From DASVHF01 sp036382695 (lineage in GTDB: Bacteria > Patescibacteriota > Microgenomatia > Woykebacterales > RBG-16-39-9b), in assembly GCA_036382695.1 (NCBI GenBank), contig DASVHF010000069.1, forward strand, positions 1 to 12,597: DNA of 12,597 nucleotides. The letters are read 5' to 3'. A model generated the notes under the pieces. The model was not told the DNA's origin. It saw nothing but the letters and a program-made list of their open reading frames with translations, and searched no databases. Position 1 is the stretch's first letter, and each line of letters starts with the position of its first letter. Position numbers and translations under genes: made by a program. This document shows, piece by piece, positions 5,756-10,427 of this stretch.

Positions 5756-6139
5756 TTAAATCGAAGCTAAGAAGGAATTTATTTTTTCACAGATCGTACT
5801 AGGTGGATTTTCAGATTTTACCAAATAATCACTAGCTCCCATCGAGGTAGCAAGTTCCTTATTCATCTCTCCAGGCAGATTAGTGATCATCCAGACGGGG
5901 ATATTTTTTGTTTCAGGGTACTGCTTTAGTTTATTTAAAACGGCGAAACCGTCTATCCCGGGCATCATGATGTCAAGCAAGATAAGGGCTGGTTTTTCAC
6001 TTTTTGCCTTTTCTACGGCTTCAATGCCGTTAAAAGCGGTTGAATAATCAATGACAGCTTCCTTAAACGCTCTGACGGATATATCGATGAAGGTTGGGTC
6101 GTCATCAATCAAAAGAATTTTCTTTTTAGGGGTTCCCAT
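5756..6139 (-). CDS. Stand-alone response regulator receiver protein (CheY-like)
   Basis: 127 residues consisting only of a receiver domain. It has the acidic triad (D12-D14 in LLIDDDP), phospho-acceptor D56 (LILLDIMMPGIDG), the conserved Thr86 (WMITN) and Lys108 (YLVKS), so it should be phosphorylatable. There is no DNA-binding or enzymatic output domain and no histidine kinase nearby. Its partner is unknown; it may signal by protein contact, as CheY or Spo0F do. I chose the ATG at 6139 over the TTG at 6142. A TATAAT box ends 8 nt upstream, so the transcript would begin about at the start codon. Its position between tRNA-Trp and secE interrupts a widely conserved gene order. Confidence 0.92.
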   Translation of the reverse strand: MGTPKKKILLIDDDPTFIDISVRAFKEAVIDYSTAFNGIEAVEKAKSEKPALILLDIMMPGIDGFAVLNKLKQYPETKNIPVWMITNLPGEMNKELATSMGASDYLVKSENPPSTICEKINSFLASI

Positions 6140-6147
6140 CAATAATG

Positions 6148-6176
6148 ATTATATTACTTATTATTAATTTTGTCTA
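6148..6176 (-). promoter_or_regulatory. Promoter of the receiver gene (leaderless)
   Basis: Minus-strand -35 TAGACA (6171-6176), 17 bp, -10 TATAAT (6148-6153). Transcription should begin near 6141, within about 2 nt of the ATG at 6139. Confidence 0.65.
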
Positions 6177-6228
6177 AGTGTTAGATTTGGGATTACCGGT
6201 GGGCGAGGAAGGGATAATCCTGCTCTTT

Positions 6229-6302
6229 TGGCAGGGGTGGGGAGAATCGAACTCCCAGTCCGGATTTTGGAGACCCGTGGTTTACCATTAACCGACACCC
6301 CT
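6229..6302 (-). tRNA. trnW: tRNA-Trp (anticodon CCA)
   Basis: A complete cloverleaf: acceptor AGGGGTG/CACCCCT, anticodon loop CTCCAAA giving CCA, T-arm GGGAG-TTCGATT-CTCCC, discriminator G and encoded CCA (6229-6231). Downstream (6190-6220) a 6-bp inverted repeat GGATTA/TAATCC without a U-tract is seen, not a convincing terminator. Confidence 0.96.
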
Positions 6303-6335
6303 ATAAACAAATTAAAAATGAAAGAGCATTGGCTC

Positions 6336-6362
6336 AAGCAAATAGGCGAAGCCTATGCTTGA
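6336..6362. repeat. Inverted repeat between rpmG and tRNA-Trp
   Basis: CAAGCA, two unpaired A, TAGGC, loop GAA, then GCCTATGCTTG: an 11-bp stem with a 2-nt bulge. Its core resembles the GGCGAAGCC pieces seen elsewhere in the window. No U-tract follows. Confidence 0.5.
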
Positions 6363-6367
6363 ACGCA

Positions 6368-6416
6368 GCAACCGCAGTAGTTAGTCTCCGATAAGAGACA
6401 TTAGCTACGAGGTTGC
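6368..6416 (-). other. Long nested hairpin at the end of rpmG
   Basis: Minus-strand GCAACC...GGTTGC outer stem, GTAG...CTAC middle stem, GTCTC-TTATCG-GAGAC inner stem, starting at the rpmG stop codon. No U-tract follows directly, so it may be a processing or stability structure between mRNA and tRNA-Trp rather than a terminator. Confidence 0.5.
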
Positions 6417-6580
6417 TATTTTACTTCCTTGTGTGCGGTTACCTTTCGACAGTTTTTACAGAATTTCTTAAATTCCAGACGATCCGGATTGTTCTGCCTA
6501 TTTTTTTCAGTTATATAATTTTGACTCTTACACCCACTACATGCAAGTGTGACCAAAATCCTAGGACCTTTCTTTGCCAT
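6416..6580 (-). CDS. rpmG: 50S ribosomal protein L33 (zinc-ribbon form)
   Basis: 54 residues: MAKKGPRILVTLACSGCK, then NYITEKNRQNNPDRLEFKKFC and KNCRKVTAHKEVK. Four cysteines (C14, C17, C41, C44) form the zinc ribbon of the Cys+ L33 class; NYIT.KN..N...RLE.KKFC is the family signature. A ribosome site GAGGAAGG abuts the ATG at 6580 and is part of a dispersed repeat copy. It sits between tRNA-Thr(TGT) and tRNA-Trp, and the tRNA-rpmG-tRNA-secE-nusG arrangement is common in bacteria. Confidence 0.95.
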   Translation of the reverse strand: MAKKGPRILVTLACSGCKSQNYITEKNRQNNPDRLEFKKFCKNCRKVTAHKEVK

Positions 6581-6610
6581 CCTTCCTCACTTCTTTCGTC
6601 AGGATAAATT
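6579..6610. repeat. Dispersed TCCTGA...AAGGA repeat, copy 3
   Basis: On the minus strand this reads AATTTATCCTGACGAAAGAA then GTGAGGAAGGA, ending inside the rpmG ATG. It supplies the rpmG ribosome site, as copy 2 does for rplA. Confidence 0.6.
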
Positions 6611-6657
6611 ATAAAAAATCGCTCGTTTACACCGAGCCCCAATGTGTCGGGGCGAGG

Positions 6658-6733
6658 TGGAGCCGACTGTCGGATTCGAACCGACGACCTGCTGTTTACA
6701 AAACAGCTGCTCTAACCACTGAGCTAAGTCGGC
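6658..6733 (-). tRNA. trnT: tRNA-Thr (anticodon TGT)
   Basis: Acceptor GCCGACT/AGTCGGC, D-arm TAGCTCAGTGGTTAGAGCA, anticodon stem GCTGT/ACAGC with loop TTTGTAA giving TGT, T-arm GTCGG-TTCGAAT-CCGAC, discriminator T and encoded CCA. It reads ACA (and likely other ACN) codons. Confidence 0.96.
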
Positions 6734-6803
6734 CCGTTCGCTTCAGTTCACAGCGAGTTCACTGCAAGCTGCTCAGGATAAGCTTGCACTGAACGGACTG
6801 AAA

Positions 6804-6822
6804 TGGTGCCGGGAGTAGGATC
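6804..6822 (-). pseudogene. 3' remnant of a second tRNA-Tyr
   Basis: On the minus strand this reads GATCCTACTCCCGGCACCA: a T-stem 3' strand, an acceptor strand CCCGGCA and CCA, with no matching tRNA body upstream. The acceptor strand is exactly complementary to TGCCGGG of the orphan 5' half at 7023-7067, so the two pieces look like one disrupted gene. Confidence 0.6.
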
Positions 6823-6882
6823 AGCCCGCTTCGCGTTCTGCGCACTTCGTTGGCGCCGAACTACGTAGCCACAAATCCTTCC

Positions 6883-6970
6883 TGGTGCCAGGGGGAGGAT
6901 TCGAACCTCCGAAGGCATAAAGCCGCCTGTTTTACAGACAGGTGCGTTTGGCCGCTTCGCTACCCTGGCA
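6883..6970 (-). tRNA. trnY: tRNA-Tyr (anticodon GTA)
   Basis: A class II tRNA with acceptor TGCCAGG/CCTGGCA, anticodon stem CCTGT/ACAGG with loop CTGTAAA giving GTA, a long variable arm (CGGCTTTATGCCTT), T-arm GGAGG-TTCGAAT-CCTCC and encoded CCA. It is intact and lies between the two halves of a broken tRNA-Tyr copy. Confidence 0.96.
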
Positions 6971-7022
6971 AAATAAGGGTGCCTTAGCCCCGATGAAACT
7001 GGGGCGCAGAGCGCTTCAGCGA

Positions 7023-7067
7023 TCTATTTTACAGACAGGTGCATTTGACCGCTCTGCCATCCCGGCA
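7023..7067 (-). pseudogene. 5' half of a disrupted tRNA-Tyr
   Basis: On the minus strand it runs from TGCCGGGATGGCAGAGCGGT through the D-arm to the anticodon arm CCTGTCTGTAAAATAGA. It is closely similar to the intact tRNA-Tyr and keeps the GTA anticodon. The anticodon stem is degraded (AATAGA instead of AACAGG), and the sequence then breaks off at GATC into unrelated repeat-like DNA. It lacks the variable arm and the T-arm. Confidence 0.75.
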
Positions 7068-7075
7068 CAGCGTTC

Positions 7076-7152
7076 TGGAGCCCATGAGCGGATTCGAACC
7101 GCTGACCTTACCCTTACCAAGGGCACGCTCTAACCAGCTGAGCTACATGGGC
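7076..7152 (-). tRNA. trnT: tRNA-Thr (anticodon GGT)
   Basis: Acceptor GCCCATG/CATGGGC, D-arm TAGCTCAGCTGGTTAGAGC, anticodon stem TGCCC/GGGTA with loop TTGGTAA giving GGT, T-arm AGCGG-TTCGAAT-CCGCT, discriminator T and encoded CCA. It is first in the tRNA/rpmG series on this strand. Confidence 0.96.
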
Positions 7153-7168
7153 ATCAAAATCGACACTA

Positions 7169-7243
7169 ATTATATCTCGCCAGAGAAACAATAGTCGAGA
7201 TGTAATCGAAGACGATTATAGCAAACTTTATTAATAGCATCAA
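7169..7243 (-). promoter_or_regulatory. Promoters for the tRNA cluster
   Basis: Minus-strand -35 TTGATG (7238-7243), 17 bp, extended -10 TGCTATAAT (TATAAT 7215-7220). A second TATAAT (7169-7174) lies closer to tRNA-Thr(GGT), without a clear -35. The cluster therefore starts separately from the structured RNA upstream, which has its own terminator. Confidence 0.6.
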
Positions 7244-7246
7244 TTA

Positions 7247-7270
7247 AAAAAGACCCCCATCATGGGGTCC
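7247..7270 (-). terminator. Rho-independent terminator of the structured RNA
   Basis: Minus strand: GGACCCCATGATGGGGGTC followed by TTTTTT. A GC-rich stem (GACCCC/GGGGTC) and a perfect U-tract. Confidence 0.8.
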
Positions 7271-7460
7271 TTTTACCCTCTGCGCAAATTATTCCACCCT
7301 GCCAATGGGGCTTAGTCGGTATTCCTCCTAGATAGCTAGGTGGGAACCCTGCTCCGATAGCCAAGGCTGATCAGAGACTCCGGGTCAACCCGTCGTAAAA
7401 GGAAAACAAGGAAGATAACCTGGTAAGCCTGTTTACCTTTGACAGGGGGCCTTTTGGGCC
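7247..7460 (-). ncRNA. Structured non-coding RNA, possibly 6S RNA
   Basis: A gene-free stretch with its own promoter and terminator. The core (7269-7402) is closed by an 8-bp stem CCTTTTAC/GTAAAAGG (7395-7402 with 7269-7276). Two large opposed unpaired strands follow (about 23-27 nt, the 5' one holding CGGGTTGACCCG), then a long irregular arm (GCC/GGC, GGCT/AGCC, TCGG/CCGA, TTCC/GGAA, CCTAG-CTAT-CTAGG). A rod with a large central bubble is the 6S RNA architecture; 6S mimics open promoter DNA and sequesters RNA polymerase. The hallmarks I know for RNase P RNA, tmRNA and SRP RNA are absent. That it is an RNA gene is fairly sure; the 6S assignment is tentative. Confidence 0.5.
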
Positions 7461-7466
7461 AACTTC

Positions 7467-7495
7467 ATTAAAGCACAAATAAGCTTTCTTTGCAA
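7467..7495 (-). promoter_or_regulatory. Promoter of the structured RNA
   Basis: Minus-strand -35 TTGCAA (7490-7495), 17 bp, -10 TTTAAT (7467-7472). It lies 26 bp beyond the end of the M50 protease gene. Confidence 0.5.
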
Positions 7496-7520
7496 GATCC
7501 TAGCTGGTGCTTGGTTGATT

Positions 7521-8156
7521 CTAAAGTGTAGTACCGGTTAGTAGTAGCAAAAGCGTATTGAGTATGGCAAATATCACTGGCGCTAGGAACTGAATGAACA
7601 GGAATAGAAAAACAATCAAGATTATCGGTCCGTAGTTTTCTAAAACTGAAAGGCGAAGCGCAGCCTCCTTCGGTAGGATACCAAGAAGAACTTTATAACC
7701 ATCAAGCGGAGGTATGGGTAGAAGGTTAAAAATTCCCAAGATTAGGTTTATGCTGATTAAAATTAATAATACTTGAATCGGGAAGATTCGGAATAGTATT
7801 GAAAAGAAAATTGCTATGGCAAAGTTTGACGCAGGACCAGCAAAGGCGACGATGGCGCCGTCGCGTCGAGGATTGACAAAGTTAAGTGGATTAATTGGCG
7901 TTGGTTTAGCCCAACCAAAGATAAAGCCACCTAAGACAAACAATACAAGTGGCACCAAAACTGTACCAATTGGATCAATATGAGCAGCAGGATTTAGGGT
8001 CATCCTACCTAGCAGTCTTGCAGTTGGATCGCCAAGTTTATTAGCAAAATAGGCATGGGAAGCCTCGTGCACAGAAATTACCAGACTGATGATTATTAAA
8101 AAAGATAAGACTAAAAGGAAAACGCTTGCTGGGTTGCTTGTGTCTAGGTTGACCAT
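7521..8156 (-). CDS. Site-2 protease family (M50) membrane zinc metalloprotease
   Basis: 211 residues, mostly hydrophobic with about five to six membrane segments. The zinc motif HEASH (H30, E31, H34; SVHEASHAYFANKLGDPTA) lies in the first conserved helix. Next are NPAAHIDPIGTVLVPL, the GWAKPTPINP segment and the third-ligand motif LLPIPPLDG (D152), together the hallmarks of the short, PDZ-less M50 proteases that cut substrates within the membrane. The substrate is unknown. I chose the ATG at 8156 because the longer frame to 8261 runs backwards through the rpmB promoter and leader, and a TATACT box ends 10 nt before this ATG. It is divergent from rpmB, with overlapping promoter regions. Confidence 0.92.
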   Translation of the reverse strand: MVNLDTSNPASVFLLVLSFLIIISLVISVHEASHAYFANKLGDPTARLLGRMTLNPAAHIDPIGTVLVPLVLFVLGGFIFGWAKPTPINPLNFVNPRRDGAIVAFAGPASNFAIAIFFSILFRIFPIQVLLILISINLILGIFNLLPIPPLDGYKVLLGILPKEAALRLSVLENYGPIILIVFLFLFIQFLAPVIFAILNTLLLLLTGTTL

Positions 8157-8166
8157 AACTAATAAC

Positions 8167-8172
8167 AGTATA
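8167..8172 (-). promoter_or_regulatory. -10 box of the M50 protease gene
   Basis: Minus-strand TATACT, 10 nt before the ATG at 8156, implying a leader of about 4 nt. The -35 region is weak (TATATC or TTATAT) and overlaps the rpmB -10 box on the other strand, so the two promoters may interfere. Confidence 0.45.
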
Positions 8173-8188
8173 ACATTTATTGATGTTA

Positions 8189-8197
8189 TGATATAAT
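8189..8197 (+). promoter_or_regulatory. Extended -10 promoter of rpmB
   Basis: TGATATAAT, an extended -10 with perfect TATAAT (8192-8197). No clear -35. Start is predicted near 8204, giving a leader of about 100 nt that contains the structured element. Confidence 0.6.
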
Positions 8198-8198
8198 C

Positions 8199-8281
8199 CG
8201 CTCCGTAACCCCGATTGAATCGGGGGTACTCTCGCGGATTGCGACCACTTCCTCCGATCAAATCGGAGTTCGTGGGCTAAA
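8199..8281 (+). other. Structured two-copy element, copy B (rpmB leader)
   Basis: CGCTCCGTA, hairpin CCCCGAT-TGA-ATCGGGG (8209-8225), GTACTC, hairpin TCGCG-GAT-TGCGA (8232-8244), stem CCAC/GTGG (8245-8248 with 8272-8275) enclosing an extra hairpin CTCCGAT-CAA-ATCGGAG (8252-8268), then GCTAAA. Order and conserved blocks match copy A at 3053-3121, and the hairpin sequences differ but still pair. Here it lies in the 5' leader of rpmB, so a regulatory role for ribosomal protein synthesis is possible. Confidence 0.55.
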
Positions 8282-8302
8282 TCCTCGTTATTTGTAACAT
8301 TT

Positions 8303-8542
8303 ATGAGAAGTTGTGATCGTTGTGGAAAAGGTATGCAGGTGGGGATGAATGTTTCCCATTCTCACGTGCGAACCAAAAAAAGAAGCTATCCAAACCTGCA
8401 TAACCTAAAAATAAAAAAAGGTGGGATTACCACTCGCCTGCGTCTTTGTACCAAATGCCTACGGATTGTGAAAAAGGAACAGAAGGCCAAGGTTGGCAAA
8501 ACACCAACCGTCGCAAAGGAAACTGAGAATCTACCGGTTTAA
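8303..8542 (+). CDS. rpmB: 50S ribosomal protein L28 (zinc-ribbon form)
   Basis: 79 residues. Typical L28: CDRCGKGMQVGMNVSHSHVRTKKRSYPNLHNLKI and TTRLRLCTKCLRIVKK, with four cysteines (C4, C7, C49, C52) placed as in the zinc-binding L28 class. The ATG at 8303 is the family start (MRSCDRCGK). No Shine-Dalgarno is seen. The last 12 bp overlap the end of the convergent deformylase-formyltransferase gene. A basic tail (KVGKTPTVAKETENLPV) extends slightly past the usual end. Confidence 0.95.
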   Translation: MRSCDRCGKGMQVGMNVSHSHVRTKKRSYPNLHNLKIKKGGITTRLRLCTKCLRIVKKEQKAKVGKTPTVAKETENLPV

Positions 8543-9856
8543 ATTGAAATCTTTGTGACCGGCTGTAAATTCCTTCAAAGTGATTGGTTCTTTCCCTTCA
8601 AGTTGAACCATATTGTGTGGTAACAACTTTAATATTTTTGACTTTTGCGTTTTGGCTTTTGAGTTTGGATAATACGTCCAAACTCCTGGCCATGGATGAT
8701 AGGCGCGAATTACTCGTTCAAGATTTTTTGGCGGTCTTCTCCAATTAATAAAACCATCTTCTTTCTTCAAAATTTTTGTATAAGTGGCTTTTTTGTGATC
8801 TTGTGGCTGGGGTTTGATTTTACCTTGATAAACTAGATGCAGGACATGATGAATCAATTTTGAACCAACATGCGCCAACTTAATTGAAAGTGACCGCGCC
8901 GTTTCATTTTTAGAAATTCTTATCCTTACACTAGCCAAAATATCACCCTCATCTAATTTTTCATTCATTTTCATAATTGTCAGGCCAGTGTATTTATCAC
9001 CATTTAAGATTGCGGCAGAAATAGGCGAGGCGCCACGATATTTTGGGAGCAATGAAGGGTGTATATTAACTGCCCCATATTTAGGTAGGTCTAATATTTT
9101 CTTTGGAATTATCTTCCCGTAAGAGGCAAGAACAATGAAATCAGGCGCTAGTTTCTTTAGTTGAGAAGCTAATTTTGGGTTCTTTAGAGAATTTGGAGTT
9201 ACAACCGGCAATTTAAATTCTTCCGCCAGCTGTTTTACTGGTGAGGGGGTAAGTTGCTTTCCGCGTCCGGCAGGTTTATCTGGTACGGAAACAATGAGTT
9301 GGATAGAGTATTCACCCACAAGTTGTTGACCATATAAAGTCTTTAATATTATCGCTCCAAAGATTGGTGTGCCAAAGTAAACGATTTTGATTGGTTTATA
9401 AGTATGTATTTCACTTTTGTCTCGTATTCGATCAAGATATAAGGTTGAAGAGAGGTGATCGTATTCATGCTGGACTATGCGCGCATAGTAACCAGTAAGT
9501 CGCGCCCTCTTTTTACGTCCTTTCAGATCCAGATATTCGATTTCGGTTTCTATCGGCCTGCTGACTTGGCCTCTTGTTCCAGGGGCCGATAAACAACCTT
9601 CTTCCAGTAAGTCCGTCTGCTTTCCATAGCGAATTATTTTGGGGTTAATAAAGACTTCTTTAAGTGCACCGTAGTTAACAACGAACAACCGAAAGGGAGC
9701 TTTTACTTGGGGAGCCGCTAAACCGACGCCACTGGTAAGTTCCAGCGTTTCCTTCATATCGGCAGCTAATTTTTTTATTTCTGGGGTAACTGTCAAGATA
9801 TTCGAAAATTTCTGTTTCCAGATTGGATCGGAACGGTTTGCAAGCGGCAAAATCAT
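8531..9856 (-). CDS. Peptide deformylase / methionyl-tRNA formyltransferase fusion
   Basis: One uninterrupted 441-residue frame holds two complete enzymes. Residues 1-150 are peptide deformylase: motif 1 GVGLAAPQV (43-51), motif 2 EGCLSAPG with metal-binding C88, and motif 3 QHEYDHL with H130, E131, H134. Residues 155-441 are methionyl-tRNA formyltransferase: IKIVYFGTPIFG, PDKPAGRGKQLTPSPVKQLA, VLASYGKIIPKKIL, NIHPSLLPKYRG with catalytic N264 and H266, GLTIMKMNEKLDEGDIL with D302, and the C-terminal domain (RAYHPWPGVWTYY...VQLEGKEP). The usual stop and start between def and fmt is missing, with only about five linker residues. The chain thus carries both formyl addition to Met-tRNA and formyl removal from new proteins. 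The ATG at 9856 (MILPLANRSDP) is the family start, and the -10 box ends 7 nt before it. Confidence 0.95.
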   Translation of the reverse strand: MILPLANRSDPIWKQKFSNILTVTPEIKKLAADMKETLELTSGVGLAAPQVKAPFRLFVVNYGALKEVFINPKIIRYGKQTDLLEEGCLSAPGTRGQVSRPIETEIEYLDLKGRKKRARLTGYYARIVQHEYDHLSSTLYLDRIRDKSEIHTYKPIKIVYFGTPIFGAIILKTLYGQQLVGEYSIQLIVSVPDKPAGRGKQLTPSPVKQLAEEFKLPVVTPNSLKNPKLASQLKKLAPDFIVLASYGKIIPKKILDLPKYGAVNIHPSLLPKYRGASPISAAILNGDKYTGLTIMKMNEKLDEGDILASVRIRISKNETARSLSIKLAHVGSKLIHHVLHLVYQGKIKPQPQDHKKATYTKILKKEDGFINWRRPPKNLERVIRAYHPWPGVWTYYPNSKAKTQKSKILKLLPHNMVQLEGKEPITLKEFTAGHKDFNLNR

Positions 9857-9863
9857 ACGCCAT

Positions 9864-9872
9864 ATTATACCA
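9864..9872 (-). promoter_or_regulatory. Extended -10 promoter of the def-fmt fusion (leaderless)
   Basis: Minus-strand TGGTATAAT; TATAAT (9864-9869) ends 7 nt before the ATG at 9856, so transcription would begin at the start codon. The -35 is weak. It is divergent from, and close to, the promoter of the next gene. Confidence 0.6.
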
Positions 9873-9890
9873 CAGCTTATAGCCAAAATA

Positions 9891-9925
9891 TGCTATTATT
9901 AGTGAAAGAAGACAAGGAGGGTTTT
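9891..9925 (+). promoter_or_regulatory. Extended -10 and strong Shine-Dalgarno for the small membrane protein
   Basis: TGCTATTAT (-10 box 9894-9899), then AAGGAGGG (9914-9921) 7 nt before the ATG at 9929. This is the strongest ribosome site in the window apart from that of rplL, and it decides the start codon against the upstream frame opening at 9890. Confidence 0.55.
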
Positions 9926-9928
9926 CTG

Positions 9929-10417
9929 ATGAAAAGAGAGACATCGAGCAAGCGGAGAAAGCTAGATCTTACGATGTACACGGTTGGGTACCCAGACAAA
10001 TGGGGGTATTTGATCGTTGCCTTCTTAGCTATGATCGGGGCACTGATATTCGTGTCTGTTCTCCAGGAGAGTGTTGCCAGAAGGGCGTTTTGTATCACTG
10101 CCGTCGCATTCACTTCTTCAACACTCATCATATCAGTGGTAAAAGAGATCGAGGCATGTCGGGACTGGGCTGTAGATCAGTGTCTGTACGTGGCGAAAAT
10201 ATACAAAATTCGCCTTCAAAGAGATCAGGTACTTGCACTACAGCGCAAAACCTTCCCTGGCGAGGTGTTTACAACCTTCGTCGAGATAGTGAGGGCTAGG
10301 AGGCCGGACGTTGCGGGGGACAACTACTTCATATCTTCGAAAGGAGAGCGGACTGCTAGTGCCTGTTGGCGGTTGCTCAGATTCTTACAAGATCGGCCAA
10401 TGGTCAGTCTCCGCTGA
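9929..10417 (+). CDS. Small membrane protein of unknown function (two TM helices)
   Basis: I do not recognise this family. 162 residues: a basic N-terminus (KRETSSKRRKLD), two membrane helices (about 25-46, WGYLIVAFLAMIGALIFVSVL, and 53-71, AFCITAVAFTSSTLIISVV) joined by a short loop, then a soluble domain of about 90 residues rich in Arg, with cysteines (C77, C85, C146) and a helix KIYKIRLQRDQVLALQRK. By the positive-inside rule both ends are probably cytoplasmic. The coding evidence is an excellent ribosome site, an extended -10 and a long uninterrupted frame without overlap to its neighbours. By eye it is more GC-rich and has a different codon feel from the ribosomal genes, so transfer is possible but not shown. 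It converges with the small basic protein gene. Confidence 0.7.
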   Translation: MKRETSSKRRKLDLTMYTVGYPDKWGYLIVAFLAMIGALIFVSVLQESVARRAFCITAVAFTSSTLIISVVKEIEACRDWAVDQCLYVAKIYKIRLQRDQVLALQRKTFPGEVFTTFVEIVRARRPDVAGDNYFISSKGERTASACWRLLRFLQDRPMVSLR

Positions 10418-10427
10418 CAGGGCACTG

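Noticed and set aside
6574..7133. Plus-strand open frames across the tRNA cluster
   Set aside because: They translate antisense tRNA sequence (for example SRLSDSNRRPAVYKTAALTTELSR, a well-known tRNA artefact) and are not genes.
7247..7330. T-box riboswitch, from an AGGGTGG motif before a terminator
   Set aside because: The T-box consensus is not completed (GGAATAATT in place of the ACCGCG part), no stem I or specifier is recognisable, and no aminoacyl-tRNA synthetase or amino-acid gene follows.
7247..7460. RNase P RNA, tmRNA or SRP RNA
   Set aside because: I looked for the RNase P GAGGAAAGTCC and ACAGAA blocks, the tmRNA tRNA-like ends and the SRP GGAAGGAAGCAG tip; none is present on either strand.
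8157..8261. 35-residue N-terminal extension of the M50 protease
   Set aside because: It would be encoded by the antisense of the rpmB promoter and leader; the ATG at 8156 follows a -10 box and begins a normal M50 N-terminus.
8303..8542. rpmB as a pseudogene because it overlaps the def-fmt end
   Set aside because: The overlap is only 12 bp tail-to-tail and both proteins are complete.
9675..9944. Minus-strand open frame overlapping the start of def-fmt
   Set aside because: Shadow frame of the deformylase domain, which has all its motifs in the other frame.
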